Positions 45,972-59,482 of a stretch of 64,000 nucleotides of DNA are shown one piece after another. Position 1 is the first letter of the stretch, and each line of letters begins with the position of its first letter. Below the pieces are notes generated by a model that was not told the DNA's origin, made no database searches, and was given only the letters and a program-made list of their open reading frames with translations. The translations under genes and the position numbers were made by a program. Source of the DNA: Stutzerimonas stutzeri (lineage in GTDB: Bacteria > Pseudomonadota > Gammaproteobacteria > Pseudomonadales > Pseudomonadaceae). The DNA lies in the NCBI GenBank assembly GCA_002345575.1, contig DDVX01000020.1, positions 118,778 through 182,777 of the forward strand, given 5' to 3'.

Positions 45972-46679
45972 TCAGCCCTTAGGCGACATCGCCAGGGCAT
46001 TGCGCCGCACGATGGGATGCGCCTGAGCCAGAGCTGCATCACTCACCCCCGAGTCGGCACGCATGCCGGCGGCCAGAAACGGAACCATCATTCGCATGAC
46101 CTGCTCGATGGAGGTCCTCGCTCCGAAATCGTTCTCGGCAATGGCACGCAGCGCCTTGATACCGGACATGCTGAAGGCAGCCGCACCCAACATGAAATGC
46201 ACACGCCAGAAGAGCTCGATCGGAGGTATTGAAGGTGAAGCCTCATGCACGCGCATCATATAGCGGCGGAATACCTTGCCGTACATGTCGTCCAGATAGC
46301 GACGCAGGTGCCCCTGACTCTGACTGAACGACAGGCCTAGCAGACGCATAAAGATAGACAGGTCATCGCCACTGCGCGGCTTAACCGCCAACGCCTGTTC
46401 GACAAGGATTTCCAGCAGCTCTTCGAGGCTTTCCTTGCGTTCGGCCTGCGCTTCGCGTCTATCCAGTTCGCGCTCGAGGCTGGCACAGAAGGGACCAAGA
46501 AAACGTGAAAATACCGCCTGGATAAGCGCCTTCTTCGAACCGAAGTGATAGTTGACCGCCGCCAGATTGACTCCGGCCTTGCTTGTGATCAGGCGCAGCG
46601 AGGTCTCGGCGAAGCCCTTTTCCGCAAACAGCAGCTCTGCCGCATCAAGAATCCGCTCCACTGTTTCCGATTGCGCCAT
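45972..46679 (-). CDS. psrA: TetR family regulator PsrA
   Basis: 235-residue TetR repressor. The N-terminal helix-turn-helix (residues 3-50, SETVERILDAAELLFAEKGF, TSKAGVNLAAVNYHFGSKKA) and the ligand domain (KPRSGDDLSIFMRLLGLSFSQ, LFWRVHFMLGAAAFSMSGIK) closely match P. aeruginosa PsrA. There it senses long-chain fatty acids and controls rpoS, its own gene and the fadBA5 operon. The ATG at 46679 gives the exact PsrA N-terminus. A perfect PsrA-type palindrome overlaps its promoter, and fadBA lies about 7 kb away. Confidence 0.95.
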   Translation of the reverse strand: MAQSETVERILDAAELLFAEKGFAETSLRLITSKAGVNLAAVNYHFGSKKALIQAVFSRFLGPFCASLERELDRREAQAERKESLEELLEILVEQALAVKPRSGDDLSIFMRLLGLSFSQSQGHLRRYLDDMYGKVFRRYMMRVHEASPSIPPIELFWRVHFMLGAAAFSMSGIKALRAIAENDFGARTSIEQVMRMMVPFLAAGMRADSGVSDAALAQAHPIVRRNALAMSPKG

Positions 46680-46705
46680 GCCCCCTCCAAAAGACAAACA
46701 CCTGT

Positions 46706-46723
46706 TTGAAACTTACGTTTCAA
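46706..46723 (-). promoter_or_regulatory. PsrA operator over the psrA promoter
   Basis: TTGAAACTTACGTTTCAA: perfect 7-bp arms TTGAAAC/GTTTCAA around TTAC, matching the PsrA consensus (G/C)AAAC-N2-4-GTTT(G/C). On the minus strand, TTGACT (46733-46738) and TAAGTT (46710-46715), 17 bases apart, look like -35 and -10. The operator therefore covers the -10 and fits autorepression. Confidence 0.85.
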
Positions 46724-46807
46724 GCACTGACAAGTCAACCGCGAACATCTGCTCATCATACGCAACAGGCTCACGCCCGGGCTGGCAACCAATGGTCGAA
46801 ACAGCGA

Positions 46808-46835
46808 TTGCCAAGTCACCTGCACTGTATATAAT
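46808..46835 (+). promoter_or_regulatory. lexA promoter
   Basis: TTGCCA (46808-46813), 16 bases, then TATAAT (46830-46835). The -10 lies within the first LexA box, so LexA binding would block polymerase. Confidence 0.6.
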
Positions 46836-46840
46836 CCCAG
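46825..46840 (+). promoter_or_regulatory. SOS (LexA) box 1
   Basis: CTGTATATAATCCCAG matches CTG-N10-CAG with the preferred TATATA core. Confidence 0.85.
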
Positions 46841-46843
46841 TCA

Positions 46844-46859
46844 CTGTATAAAAGAACAG
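46844..46859 (+). promoter_or_regulatory. SOS (LexA) box 2
   Basis: CTGTATAAAAGAACAG matches CTG-N10-CAG. It lies 19 bases after box 1 start to start, the same tandem arrangement as in E. coli lexA. Confidence 0.85.
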
Positions 46860-46867
46860 AGACCGCC

Positions 46868-47476
46868 ATGATCAAGCTGACCCCACGCCAGTCGGAAATC
46901 CTAGCCTTCATCAAGCGCTGCCTGGAAGAGAACGGCTATCCGCCGACGCGCGCGGAGATCGCTCAGGAGCTGGGCTTTAAGTCGCCTAATGCCGCCGAAG
47001 AACATCTCAAAGCGCTGAACAAGAAAGGCGCTATCGAAATGACGCCCGGTGCATCGCGCGGGATACGCATTCCGGGTTTCGAACCGACCACCGAGGAAAG
47101 CGGCCTGCCGATCATTGGCCGCGTCGCAGCTGGTGCACCCATCCTGGCTCAGCAACATATAGAAGAGTCCTGCCAGATCAACCCGACGTTTTTCAACCCC
47201 AGCGCCGACTACCTACTGCGCGTCCATGGCATGAGCATGAAAGACGTCGGGATCTTCGACGGCGACCTGCTGGCCGTGCATACCACTCGCGAAGCCCGCA
47301 ACGGCCAGATCGTCGTGGCACGCATCGACGATGAAGTCACGGTCAAGCGTTTCAAACGCGAGGGGAAAAAAGTCTGGCTACTGGCGGAAAACCCCGAATT
47401 CGCCCCTATTGAAGTCGACCTAGAACAACAGGAACTGGTTATCGAAGGCTTGAGCGTCGGCGTCATTCGCCGCTGA
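46868..47476 (+). CDS. lexA: LexA repressor
   Basis: 202-residue SOS repressor. The N-terminal winged helix is [35 protein letters not shown] (shown in part). The self-cleavage Ala-Gly bond is in [10 protein letters not shown] (about residues 83-92). The catalytic Ser is in [14 protein letters not shown] and the Lys in [13 protein letters not shown]. Two LexA boxes precede it and sulA follows 47 bases downstream, so both are in the SOS regulon. Confidence 0.98.
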   Translation: MIKLTPRQSEILAFIKRCLEENGYPPTRAEIAQELGFKSPNAAEEHLKALNKKGAIEMTPGASRGIRIPGFEPTTEESGLPIIGRVAAGAPILAQQHIEESCQINPTFFNPSADYLLRVHGMSMKDVGIFDGDLLAVHTTREARNGQIVVARIDDEVTVKRFKREGKKVWLLAENPEFAPIEVDLEQQELVIEGLSVGVIRR

Positions 47477-47523
47477 GAAATTTAGGCAGTGCAGGTTGCA
47501 AGCGACCTGCCAAGGAGAGGTTC

Positions 47524-48000
47524 ATGCAGTACCAAACCACCGCCAGCAAACCACCACAGCTTCCCCTGTTCGACGGGCTTATCGCTCATAACCTGACACC
47601 CTTTGCGGATATCGCTCGCATCCCGGTTCAGATTGCTGAGGAGCATCTCAGCGAAATGACCTTGAGCGGCAGCAACGAACATTGCCGTCTATTGCTCGCA
47701 CCTATTCTGCGCGAGCTCAGCGAAGCGGCTGATATCCGCTGGCTGACCCTGATCGCACCACCCTCCTCGCTATCCCAAAGCTGGCTCCGTGAAAGCAGCC
47801 TCAATCGCGACCGCATCCTGCTACTGCCCGCCCACAAGTCCCAAGGTGCGCTGGACTTGGCATGCAAGGCCCTGATGTCAGGTTGTAGCCATACGGTGAT
47901 CACCTGGTTTACGCGCCTTGACCGCGCCAGCCGGCTGAAATTGCGCGCCGCCGCCGAATTGGGGCGCACGCAAAGCCTGAACATACGCCTGGGTAATTGA
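47524..48000 (+). CDS. sulA: SOS cell-division inhibitor SulA
   Basis: 158-residue protein that blocks FtsZ assembly after DNA damage. It begins MQYQTTASKPPQLPLFDG and contains the SulA core ISEMTLSG-like region HLSEMTLSGSNEHCRLLLAPIL, then RWLTLIAPPSSLSQSWLRES and DRILLLPAHKSQGALDLACKAL. AAGGAGAGG lies before the ATG. It has no LexA box of its own and is probably cotranscribed with lexA. Confidence 0.93.
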   Translation: MQYQTTASKPPQLPLFDGLIAHNLTPFADIARIPVQIAEEHLSEMTLSGSNEHCRLLLAPILRELSEAADIRWLTLIAPPSSLSQSWLRESSLNRDRILLLPAHKSQGALDLACKALMSGCSHTVITWFTRLDRASRLKLRAAAELGRTQSLNIRLGN

Positions 48001-48068
48001 AGCCACGCGGCACACGGATGTGCCTATCCCAAAAGACCTGCGCCCTTACGCCTCTTACGCTGCAGCAA

Positions 48069-48302
48069 TCAATGCAGAACGTGCACTACCTCTTCCTGCA
48101 CGAATTCTCCCTCTGCCATCTGCCCTGCCATTTGCACGCCTACAGTGAACATCGCCTTGGCGATTTCGACGTGCTGCCCTTGCAGAAACACCTTCGCGTC
48201 ATCGGAAAAATCCAGTGTCACCAGCACTCCCTCATCCTCGGCGCGACGTAGCACTATGCTGCCGTCGGGTAGCTCGACGATTTCCAGAAAAGACGTTGGC
48301 AT
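48069..48302 (-). CDS. Conserved small protein, PA3009-like
   Basis: 77-residue acidic soluble protein starting MPTSFLEIVELPDGSIVLRR and ending QEEVVHVLH. I know of no function. Synteny (between sulA and the DUF6586/topA genes) matches the small P. aeruginosa orf I recall as PA3009. The start is the ATG at 48302; a longer frame to 48446 runs through sequence without coding character. Confidence 0.75.
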   Translation of the reverse strand: MPTSFLEIVELPDGSIVLRRAEDEGVLVTLDFSDDAKVFLQGQHVEIAKAMFTVGVQMAGQMAEGEFVQEEVVHVLH

Positions 48303-48386
48303 GAGTCTGCTCCCCGTGAAAGGCGCGCATTGTATCAGCCGCCCGCCTGGCAAACAGCCCTTGGCTTGTCGAGCCGGCCAGGGGTT

Positions 48387-48406
48387 CTCATGGTTGTTGC
48401 CATGAG
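48387..48406. promoter_or_regulatory. Short inverted repeat between divergent genes
   Basis: CTCATGG-TTGTTG-CCATGAG, exact 7-bp arms, in the 216-base gap between the PA3009-like gene and the DMT transporter. It may be an operator or a hairpin; no regulator can be named. Confidence 0.3.
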
Positions 48407-48518
48407 TCTGACAGCGCCAACGACTTGAAGAAGTGAGTCGTGCCATGGCGCGACTGCGTTAGCATCGACAGCGTATTACCGCCGCCGAACGGAACCTCCA
48501 TAAAAGGACTTTACCCGC

Positions 48519-49358
48519 ATGACCGCTCGTACAATGCTGCTGATCGTGCTGGCGATGCTCGCCTTTGCCGGCAACTCACTGCTCTGCCGCGTTGCCCTAC
48601 GGGATACCGAAATCGACCCGGCCAGCTTCACCGCGTTGCGCCTGATGGCCGGTGCGATCGTCCTGTGGCTGATGCTGCGTTTGCGTCGGGGGTCTTCTGT
48701 ACCCTCGGGCAGCTGGCCGGCGGCTTTTGCGCTATTCCTCTATGCGGCCGGCTTTTCCTGGGCCTATGTACAACTTGATGCTGGCGCAGGAGCGCTGCTG
48801 CTATTCGCCGCAGTTCAACTGAGCATGATTGCCTGGGGAATTCTCAAAGGCGAACGACTTTTGCCGTTGCAGACGCTGGGCTCGGCCCTGGCACTTGCCG
48901 GCCTGATTGGTTTGCTGCTGCCTGGCTCCAGCGCTCCGGCGCTGGCCGCTGCGCTGTTGATGATTACCTCTGGGGTGGCCTGGGGCGCCTATTCGCTGCT
49001 GGGTCGTGGTACTAGCGACCCACTGGCTGCGACCGCCGGCAACTTCATTCGCGCGGTGCCGATGGCTGCGGTGTTATGTCTGCTGACTTTGTCCGGACTG
49101 GGGTGGGACCGAGACGGAATGCTTTTCGCACTGCTGTCTGGGGGGCTCACCTCGGGCGTCGGCTATACCCTCTGGTATGCAGTGCTGCCGCGCCTGGCAG
49201 CGACTCAGGCCGCCAGCATCCAGCTGAACGTGCCCTTGCTTACCGTTCTGGCAGGCAGCCTGATGCTGGGCGAGGCCCTGACCAGCCAACTGCTGATCAC
49301 CGGACTGGCGATTCTTGGTGGCATCGTTCTGGTTTTGCGGGCAAGAAGCCGCACCTAA
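48519..49358 (+). CDS. DMT/EamA family transporter
   Basis: 279-residue inner-membrane protein with ten predicted helices in two EamA repeats. Typical segments are LIVLAMLAFAGNSLLCRVAL at the N-terminus, YAAGFSWAYVQLDAGAGALLLF in repeat 1, and IQLNVPLLTVLAGSLMLGEAL and ITGLAILGGIVLVLRA in repeat 2. Substrate unknown. In the P. aeruginosa order I recall, no transporter stands at this point, so it may be an insertion into the conserved lexA-topA block. Confidence 0.88.
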   Translation: MTARTMLLIVLAMLAFAGNSLLCRVALRDTEIDPASFTALRLMAGAIVLWLMLRLRRGSSVPSGSWPAAFALFLYAAGFSWAYVQLDAGAGALLLFAAVQLSMIAWGILKGERLLPLQTLGSALALAGLIGLLLPGSSAPALAAALLMITSGVAWGAYSLLGRGTSDPLAATAGNFIRAVPMAAVLCLLTLSGLGWDRDGMLFALLSGGLTSGVGYTLWYAVLPRLAATQAASIQLNVPLLTVLAGSLMLGEALTSQLLITGLAILGGIVLVLRARSRT

Positions 49359-49379
49359 AACTGCCACAGAGCTAGCGCA

Positions 49380-49898
49380 TCACCATTCAGTAAGGGATTC
49401 TCGGTAGCGCAAGGCTAGAGTTTTCAGCTGTTGTCGCCAGCCTTGCACCTGCGCAAGCGACAGTGGCAGCGCCTCATCATCCACACCGACCGCTTCGATC
49501 AGTGGTAAGCGCGGATCGGTCTTGGGCTTGACGGGTTCACGGGGGGGCTCGAACAAGGTTGCGTAAGCGTCGAGCAAATCCACAACCCAGGATCCGCGCT
49601 GCTCCGAGAGTTCGATAAGCTCTGCCAGCTCCGGACTTGCTGGTGCATCCTGCGATGAGCGCGTCAGGAATAGCTCGACGCGTGTCGCATTGGCTCCTGG
49701 CAAACGATAGTAGCCGGCTACCTCGTGACAAAGACCGAGCAAGGCACCGTAGAGATGGAAGAGGCTCGCCTCGCGCTCCGCCTGGACCAACCCCGGCGAG
49801 CTCACAGCGCCCTGCGCTTCAGTCCGTTGCCAGTTCTCAAGCGCCAAGCCGGCGAAATAGAGTTTCTGATTGGTTCGGGTATAGCGCTCGTGAGCCAT
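49380..49898 (-). CDS. DUF6586 family protein (PA3010-like)
   Basis: 172-residue soluble, alpha-helical protein (MAHERYTRTNQKLYFAGLAL...) with a conserved tail KTLALRYRESLTEW. No function is known to me. It sits next to topA as in P. aeruginosa. I chose the ATG at 49898; the longer frame to 49982 is not coding-like. Confidence 0.78.
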   Translation of the reverse strand: MAHERYTRTNQKLYFAGLALENWQRTEAQGAVSSPGLVQAEREASLFHLYGALLGLCHEVAGYYRLPGANATRVELFLTRSSQDAPASPELAELIELSEQRGSWVVDLLDAYATLFEPPREPVKPKTDPRLPLIEAVGVDDEALPLSLAQVQGWRQQLKTLALRYRESLTEW

Positions 49899-50012
49899 GG
49901 CAACGGTCTCGTGGGTCAGCTTGAAGCTTGAGGGAAAAGAATGCCTTACTGGCTTCGGAGCTGCAGGCAGCGTCCCGCCCACCCGCAGCTTCCAACGTCT
50001 TATGGCTCCAAT

Positions 50013-52622
50013 CTATTTTGCGCTCTTGTCCTCGACTCGCCACTTGCCACCGTCGTAGAAGGCTTTCCAGCCCGTCGGCTTGCCGTTGACCTCGGTCTGC
50101 ACATACTGCTCTTTGGTCTTGCGGCTGTAGCGGATGACCGCCGGGCGCCCTTCAGGATCCTTGCTCGGCGCATCCATCAGGAAATGGTACTTGGAGTCGA
50201 TCTCATCCTTGTGAGGAATCAGCTCCAGCACCAATGGTGCTCGGGTTTCACGATTCTTGGGGAACTGACTGGCCGCAAGGAACAGGCCCGAAGCACCATC
50301 ACGCAGCACGTAGGTATCATCAACCTTCTCGCACTTCAGTTCCGGCATCTTCACCGCATCCATCTTCGGCGGCGCCGCCTCGCCGCTCTTGAGCAGCTTG
50401 CGGGTGTTTTTGCACTCGGCGTTGGTGCAGCCAAAGAACTTGCCGAAACGACCGGTCTTGAGCTGCATCTCGCTGCCGCACTTGTCGCATTCCAGGCTCG
50501 GTCCTTCGTAACCTTTGATGCGGTACTGGCCTTCTTCAATCTCATAGCCGGTGCAGTCGGGGTTGTTGCCGCAGATATGTAGCTTGTGGGTCTCATCCAG
50601 CAGATAGGCGTCCATGGCCGTGCTGCAGATTGAGCAGCGGCGCTTGCCCAGCAGCACCAGGGACTCGGATTCGCCCTCGTCATCGGCGGCGATCTCGTCA
50701 CCCGGAATCAGGTTGACCGTAGACTTGCAGCGTTCTTTCGGCGGCAGGCTATAGCCGGAACAACCGAGGAATACGCCGGTGGACGCCGTGCGAATCATCA
50801 TCGGCCGGCCACAGGTCTTGCAGGGGATGTCGGTCAGGGTCGGCTGGTTGGAACGCATGCCGTTTTCGCCATCCGCTGCCGCTTCAAGCTTCTTGCTGAA
50901 GTCGCCATAGAATTCATCGAGCACGTGCTTCCACTCGCGCTCGCCCTGTGCGACGTCATCCAGATTCTCTTCCATGCCGGCGGTGAAGCCGTAGTCCATC
51001 AAGTTGTTAAAGCTTTCAGACAAGCGCTCGGTGACGATGTCGCCCATTTTTTCGGAGTAGAAACGGCGGTTGTGCAGCGAGACGTAGCCGCGATCTTGAA
51101 TGGTGGAAATAATCGCCGCATAGGTGGACGGACGGCCGATGCCGCGCTTTTCCATTTCCTTGACCAGGCTCGCTTCTGAAAAGCGCGCCGGGGGCTTGGT
51201 GAAATGCTGGCTCGGGTCGAGCTTGAGGAGCCCCATGACCTCGCCCTTGTTCATTTCCGGCAGTACGTCGTCTTCGCCACTCTTGCTCTGTTGCGGCATA
51301 ACCTTCGTGTAGCCGTCGAACTTGAGAATGCGGCCCTTGGCGCGCAGCTCGAAGTTGCCAGCGACCACCGTAACGCTGGTGGACAGATACTGCGCCGGCG
51401 GCATCTGGCAAGCCACGAACTGACGCCAGATCAGCTCGTACAGACGTTCAGCATCACGTTCCATACCTGTCAGCTGGGCTGGGCGCAGGTTGACATCCGA
51501 GGGGCGGATCGCCTCGTGCGCTTCCTGAGCACCGTCCTTGCTGGAATAGACATTGGCTTTCTCCGGCAGGTACTTGTCGCCGAACTCGTCCTGGATGAAA
51601 CCGCGCACCATGCCGATGGCATCGGCCGACAGGTTGGTCGAGTCGGTACGCATGTAGGTGATGTAGCCGGCTTCGTACAGACGCTGGGCCATCATCATGG
51701 TCTTCTTCACGCCGAAGCCGAGGCGATTGCTCGCCGCCTGCTGCAGGGTCGAAGTGATGAAGGGCGCAGACGGCTTGCTGCTGGTCGGCTTGTCCTCGCG
51801 TTTGCTGACGCTGTAGCTTGCGCCCTGCAGTTGCTCCAGCGCGGCCATGGCATGGCTTTCGTTCAGGGGCTTGAACGCCTGGCCATTTTCACGTGCGACT
51901 TCGAAGCGAACCTTGGCCTTGTCAGCCGTGGCAAGGTCAGCGTGGACTTCCCAATACTCTTCCGGGACGAAAGCACGAATCTCACGCTCGCGCTCGACCA
52001 CCAGCTTCACTGCCACCGACTGTACGCGACCGGCCGACAGGCCTCGGGCGATCTTCGCCCACAGCAGCGGCGACACCATGTAGCCCACCACGCGGTCGAG
52101 GAAGCGCCGCGCCTGCTGCGCATTGACGCGGTTGATATCCAGCTCGCCCGGCTTGGAGAACGCTTCCTGGATGGCCTTCTTAGTGATCTCGTTGAACACC
52201 ACGCGCTTAAAGCGGCTGTCATCGCCGCCGATGGATTCGCGCAGGTGCCAGGCGATCGCTTCCCCCTCTCTATCCAAGTCGGTCGCGAGATAGATGGTGT
52301 CGGCTTCCTTGGCCAGGCGACGTAATTCCTCGATCACCTTTTCCTTGCCCGGCAGGATCTCGTACTTGGCTTTCCAGCCCTGCTCGGGATCGACGCCCAT
52401 GCGACTGAAGAGCTGGCGCTTGGCTTTCTCCTTGGGCGACAACGCAGGCGCTTCGGCAGCAGCCGCCTTGCCACGCTTGACCGGCTCCCGGGAAGCGGAA
52501 CCGCTGGTAGGAAGGTCGCGGATGTGGCCGATGCTCGATTTCACCACGTACTGGTTGCCCAGGTACTTGTTGATTGTCTTGGCCTTGGCCGGTGATTCCA
52601 CAATGACCAGCGATTTACCCAT
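50013..52622 (-). CDS. topA: DNA topoisomerase I
   Basis: Type IA topoisomerase relaxing negative supercoils, 869 residues. Toprim domain: [20 protein letters not shown] and the acidic triad in [19 protein letters not shown]. The catalytic Tyr lies in [14 protein letters not shown] (about residue 320). The C-terminal half holds zinc-ribbon cysteines: [29 protein letters not shown]...CGNNPDC and [21 protein letters not shown] (in part). A clear promoter lies upstream at 52847-52874. The start is the ATG at 52622 with GGAGAG nearby. Confidence 0.97.
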   Translation of the reverse strand: MGKSLVIVESPAKAKTINKYLGNQYVVKSSIGHIRDLPTSGSASREPVKRGKAAAAEAPALSPKEKAKRQLFSRMGVDPEQGWKAKYEILPGKEKVIEELRRLAKEADTIYLATDLDREGEAIAWHLRESIGGDDSRFKRVVFNEITKKAIQEAFSKPGELDINRVNAQQARRFLDRVVGYMVSPLLWAKIARGLSAGRVQSVAVKLVVEREREIRAFVPEEYWEVHADLATADKAKVRFEVARENGQAFKPLNESHAMAALEQLQGASYSVSKREDKPTSSKPSAPFITSTLQQAASNRLGFGVKKTMMMAQRLYEAGYITYMRTDSTNLSADAIGMVRGFIQDEFGDKYLPEKANVYSSKDGAQEAHEAIRPSDVNLRPAQLTGMERDAERLYELIWRQFVACQMPPAQYLSTSVTVVAGNFELRAKGRILKFDGYTKVMPQQSKSGEDDVLPEMNKGEVMGLLKLDPSQHFTKPPARFSEASLVKEMEKRGIGRPSTYAAIISTIQDRGYVSLHNRRFYSEKMGDIVTERLSESFNNLMDYGFTAGMEENLDDVAQGEREWKHVLDEFYGDFSKKLEAAADGENGMRSNQPTLTDIPCKTCGRPMMIRTASTGVFLGCSGYSLPPKERCKSTVNLIPGDEIAADDEGESESLVLLGKRRCSICSTAMDAYLLDETHKLHICGNNPDCTGYEIEEGQYRIKGYEGPSLECDKCGSEMQLKTGRFGKFFGCTNAECKNTRKLLKSGEAAPPKMDAVKMPELKCEKVDDTYVLRDGASGLFLAASQFPKNRETRAPLVLELIPHKDEIDSKYHFLMDAPSKDPEGRPAVIRYSRKTKEQYVQTEVNGKPTGWKAFYDGGKWRVEDKSAK

Positions 52623-52846
52623 GGAGAGGAGAGTTCCTGAATCGAGAGGTGAACTGAGAAGATTTGCTCCGCAGTGTCGAAGGGCGGCACTGTCGGAAAA
52701 AAGCGAAGCAGCGTTTTCATCCGCTGCACAGGGCACTCCATGCCCCGAAGGTATTCATCAACCGCGACCAGCATGGCTGTCCAGCGGGGGTTCTATCAAG
52801 TCGGATCGGGCTGCAGCGCGTTCACTCTGCCCCGAAAGCACCGCTA

Positions 52847-52874
52847 TATATAGTGGCGAGCGAGGCAAGGTCAA
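52847..52874 (-). promoter_or_regulatory. Sigma-70 promoter of topA
   Basis: On the minus strand: TTGACC (52869-52874), 16 bases, TATATA (52847-52852). The leader to the ATG is then about 215 bases long, with no gene in it. Confidence 0.65.
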
Positions 52875-52901
52875 GCGCAAGGCCTAAGCCTGTCAACAGA
52901 T

Positions 52902-53135
52902 TCAGCCAACAAAAAGGCTGGATTCTTCCTCGATCAGCGCGAAGCGCGGTAGTGTTTCGCCATCGACTTCGACTGTTTCGGTGAACATCGAAAGCGGTCG
53001 TACCCAGAGCCCGAAGTCCCCGTACAGGGCCTGGTAGAACACCATGTATTCTTCCGTTTCGGAATGCTGGGCCACCGCAAACACCCGGTACTCGGGTCCC
53101 TTGTAATGACGGTAACGCCCTGGGGTGATCTGCAT
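52902..53135 (-). CDS. DUF1653 family protein
   Basis: 77-residue protein. The family pattern RYRHYKGPEYRVFAVAQHSE, YQALYGDFGLWVRPLSMF and the final FALI are all visible. The domain is a small beta-barrel of unknown function. Synteny between topA and fadA is as in P. aeruginosa (PA3012, from memory). Confidence 0.85.
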   Translation of the reverse strand: MQITPGRYRHYKGPEYRVFAVAQHSETEEYMVFYQALYGDFGLWVRPLSMFTETVEVDGETLPRFALIEEESSLFVG

Positions 53136-53174
53136 CTGGACTGCCTCGATAAAAAATCATCTGGTCTTGCAAAT

Positions 53175-53201
53175 GAAAAACCGGGGCACAAGGCCCCGGC
53201 T
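53175..53201 (-). terminator. Rho-independent terminator of fadBA
   Basis: On the minus strand: GCCGGGGC, loop CTTGT, GCCCCGGT, then a run of Ts. The stem is strong and starts 19 bases after the fadA stop. Confidence 0.85.
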
Positions 53202-53219
53202 CTTCCTCGCTCGAACAGA

Positions 53220-56896
<3,677 letters not shown>

Positions 56897-58930
56897 ATGC
56901 CAGCCCCAATTGCCCGCGTCGATCACGGCCAAGATCCCTATAAGTGGCTGGAGAAGCGCGACGCGCCGGAGGTTCTCGACTACCTGAAGGCGGAAAATTC
57001 CTGGGTGGAGGAACAGCTTCTCGAACAGAGCGCCTTGCGTGAAACGTTGTATCAGGAGATCAAGGGCCGTATTCGCGAAACCGATTTGTCACTGCCCTCC
57101 CCCTGGGGTCCGTGGCTTTACTACCAGCGCACCACCGCCGGAGACGAGTACCCGCGACACTACCGCAGCCCACGCCCTGCCGATGGCTCATTGACGGTAG
57201 ACGAAAGCACCGAGCAACTGCTGCTCGACCCCAATGAGCTGGCCGCTGGCGGCTTCCTGTCTCTGGGTGCCTTCAGCATCAGCCAGGACCACGGCAAGCT
57301 GGCCTACAGCCTCGACACTCAAGGCGACGAAATCTATCAGTTGTTCGTCAAGGATCTGGCCAGCGGCGACGTCACCGCCCTGCCCTTCGACAACTGCGAC
57401 GGCAGCATGGTCTGGGCCAACGATAGCCAGACCCTGTTCATTGGTGAACTCGACGATACCCACAGACCGCACAAGATCTATCGCCACCGCCTGGGCACGG
57501 AACATCGCGAAGAGGTCTATCACGACCCTGACGGCCGTTATTTCGTCCATTGCTACCGCGCCAGCTCCGAGCGCCAACTGGTGATCCTGTCCAATAGCAA
57601 GACCACCAGCGAAGCCTGGGTGCTGTCCGCCGATGAGCCCGAAGGCCGCTGGATCTGTCTCGCCCCGCGCGAGGAAAACCATGAGTACTACCCCGATCAC
57701 GGTCAGCTAGACGGTGAAGGGCGCTGGTTCGTGCGCAGCAACCAGAGCGGCATCAACTTCGCCCTGTATCTGGCTGCGGAGAACGCCCCGCAGCGCGAGC
57801 ACTGGCAGGAACTGGTCGCACATAATGATGCCGTGATGCTTGAAGACATCAGCCTAAACAGCGGTGCGCTGACCCTCAGCCTGCGAGAAGCCGGCCTGCC
57901 GGTCATCGAAGTAAGGCCACAGGATGGCGCGCGCTATCGCCTACAACTGCCAGACGCGGCCTACAGCCTGCACGTGCAAAACACCCTGGAGTTCGAGAGC
58001 CCGGTAATCCGCCTGCGCTACGAAGCACTTAACCGCCCCGCGCAAATTCGTCAGCTGCAACTTGCCGATGGTCAGCAGCAGGTCTTGAAGGAAACACCGG
58101 TAGAAGGCCCCTTCGACGCCGATGCCTACGAGAGCAGGCGCATCTGGGCCACTGCAGCGGACGGCACTCAGGTACCAATCAGCCTGGTTGGCCGCCGAGA
58201 AGCGTTCGGCCAATCAGCGCCGCTCTATCTTTACGGCTACGGCGCCTATGGCCATTGCCTCGACCCTTGGTTCTCCCATGCGCGACTGTCGTTGCTGGAC
58301 CGCGGCTTTATCTTCGCCATCGCCCATGTGCGTGGGGGCGGCGATTTGGGAGAAGCCTGGTATCGCGCCGGCAAGCTGGAACACAAACCCAACACATTCA
58401 GCGACTTCATCGCCTGCGCAGAAAAGCTGGTCGCCGACAACTACACCACTCCACAGCGCCTTGCCATCAGTGGCGGTAGTGCCGGCGGTTTGCTGATCGG
58501 CGCAGTACTGAACATGCGCCCAGATCTGTTCGGCGCCGCCATCGCCGAAGTGCCGTTCGTCGATGTGCTTAACACTATGCTCGACGAAGACTTGCCCCTG
58601 ACGGTCACCGAGTACGATGAATGGGGCAACCCGAACGAGCCGGACGTGCATGCCCGAATCAAGGCCTATGCGCCTTATGAAAACATCCAGGCGCAGGCCT
58701 ACCCCGCGACCCTGGCCGTGGCCGGCTACAACGACAGCCGTGTCCAGTATTGGGAAGCTGCGAAATGGGTCGCCAAGCTTCGCGCCAGCAAGACCGATGA
58801 CAACCTGCTGCTGCTCAAGACAGAGCTCGAAGCTGGCCACGGCGGCATGAGTGGTCGCTACCAGGCACTCAAGGATGCCGCGCTCGAGTACGCCTTTCTG
58901 CTCAAGGTGTTCGCGCTCACTGACGCCTGA
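56897..58930 (+). CDS. Oligopeptidase B / prolyl oligopeptidase family (S9)
   Basis: 677-residue cytoplasmic serine peptidase. An N-terminal helix (DHGQDPYKWLEKRDAPEVLDYL) and a seven-bladed propeller (about 75-400) precede an alpha/beta-hydrolase domain. Catalytic residues: Ser in AISGGSAGGLLIGAVL, Asp in AGYNDSRVQYWEAAKW and His in AGHGGMSGRYQ. Similarity is to PtrB-type oligopeptidase B, which cuts peptides after basic residues, but prolyl specificity cannot be excluded. It is divergent from fadB. Confidence 0.92.
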   Translation: MPAPIARVDHGQDPYKWLEKRDAPEVLDYLKAENSWVEEQLLEQSALRETLYQEIKGRIRETDLSLPSPWGPWLYYQRTTAGDEYPRHYRSPRPADGSLTVDESTEQLLLDPNELAAGGFLSLGAFSISQDHGKLAYSLDTQGDEIYQLFVKDLASGDVTALPFDNCDGSMVWANDSQTLFIGELDDTHRPHKIYRHRLGTEHREEVYHDPDGRYFVHCYRASSERQLVILSNSKTTSEAWVLSADEPEGRWICLAPREENHEYYPDHGQLDGEGRWFVRSNQSGINFALYLAAENAPQREHWQELVAHNDAVMLEDISLNSGALTLSLREAGLPVIEVRPQDGARYRLQLPDAAYSLHVQNTLEFESPVIRLRYEALNRPAQIRQLQLADGQQQVLKETPVEGPFDADAYESRRIWATAADGTQVPISLVGRREAFGQSAPLYLYGYGAYGHCLDPWFSHARLSLLDRGFIFAIAHVRGGGDLGEAWYRAGKLEHKPNTFSDFIACAEKLVADNYTTPQRLAISGGSAGGLLIGAVLNMRPDLFGAAIAEVPFVDVLNTMLDEDLPLTVTEYDEWGNPNEPDVHARIKAYAPYENIQAQAYPATLAVAGYNDSRVQYWEAAKWVAKLRASKTDDNLLLLKTELEAGHGGMSGRYQALKDAALEYAFLLKVFALTDA

Positions 58931-59069
58931 TAAGCGCTTCCCACCTGTGGCTGGAACGTTGCGGGGGCTGCGGCAGTCATCCATAGGGCCTAGCGACATC
59001 TGACGTAGCAATGCGGATCGCCTTGTTACGTCCACACGCCTTAGAAACCATTCTGCTGGAGCACATCAT

Positions 59070-59420
59070 ATGAAACAGAATTCTTCGACCCCCAACGTAC
59101 ACGGTTGGGAGCGCGCAGCTTCCATCGCTGGCGGACTGTATTTTCTTGGAAAGGGCCTTGGTCGCGGCGGCTTGGGAGGGATCGTACAGCTGGCCATGGG
59201 CGGCATGGCACTGGCACGGGGCATCAGCGGACATTGCGAGGCCAAGCGGGTTCTTTGCGAAATGAATGAGCACTCGACAACTGCTAATAGCAGCTCACGC
59301 AGCATGCCCGTGCGGCAGGAGGCCGATCAGCAGCAAATGAGGGCTAGCGCCCAGGCGGCAACAGGCACAGCGACGGTGACCGGAAACGATTCGCTGGAGA
59401 ACCCACCGGCAGGTGTCTGA
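59070..59420 (+). CDS. YgaP/DUF2892-like small membrane protein
   Basis: 116 residues. Residues 10-55 carry glycine-rich hydrophobic stretches (WERAASIAGGLYFLGKGLGR, GGIVQLAMGGMALARGISGHC) resembling the transmembrane part of YgaP/DUF2892 proteins. A polar, Gln/Ser/Thr-rich tail follows. Function unknown. The ATG at 59070 has only a weak ribosome binding site (GGAG). Confidence 0.7.
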   Translation: MKQNSSTPNVHGWERAASIAGGLYFLGKGLGRGGLGGIVQLAMGGMALARGISGHCEAKRVLCEMNEHSTTANSSSRSMPVRQEADQQQMRASAQAATGTATVTGNDSLENPPAGV

Positions 59421-59482
59421 ACCTGCCCTATGAGCATTGGTGCGACGGCTGCGCCATCAGCATGGCAGCCGTCGCATCAGCA

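Noticed and set aside
51204..52325. 373-codon open frame on the + strand
   Set aside because: Antisense to the core of topA; no recognisable product and no ribosome binding site.
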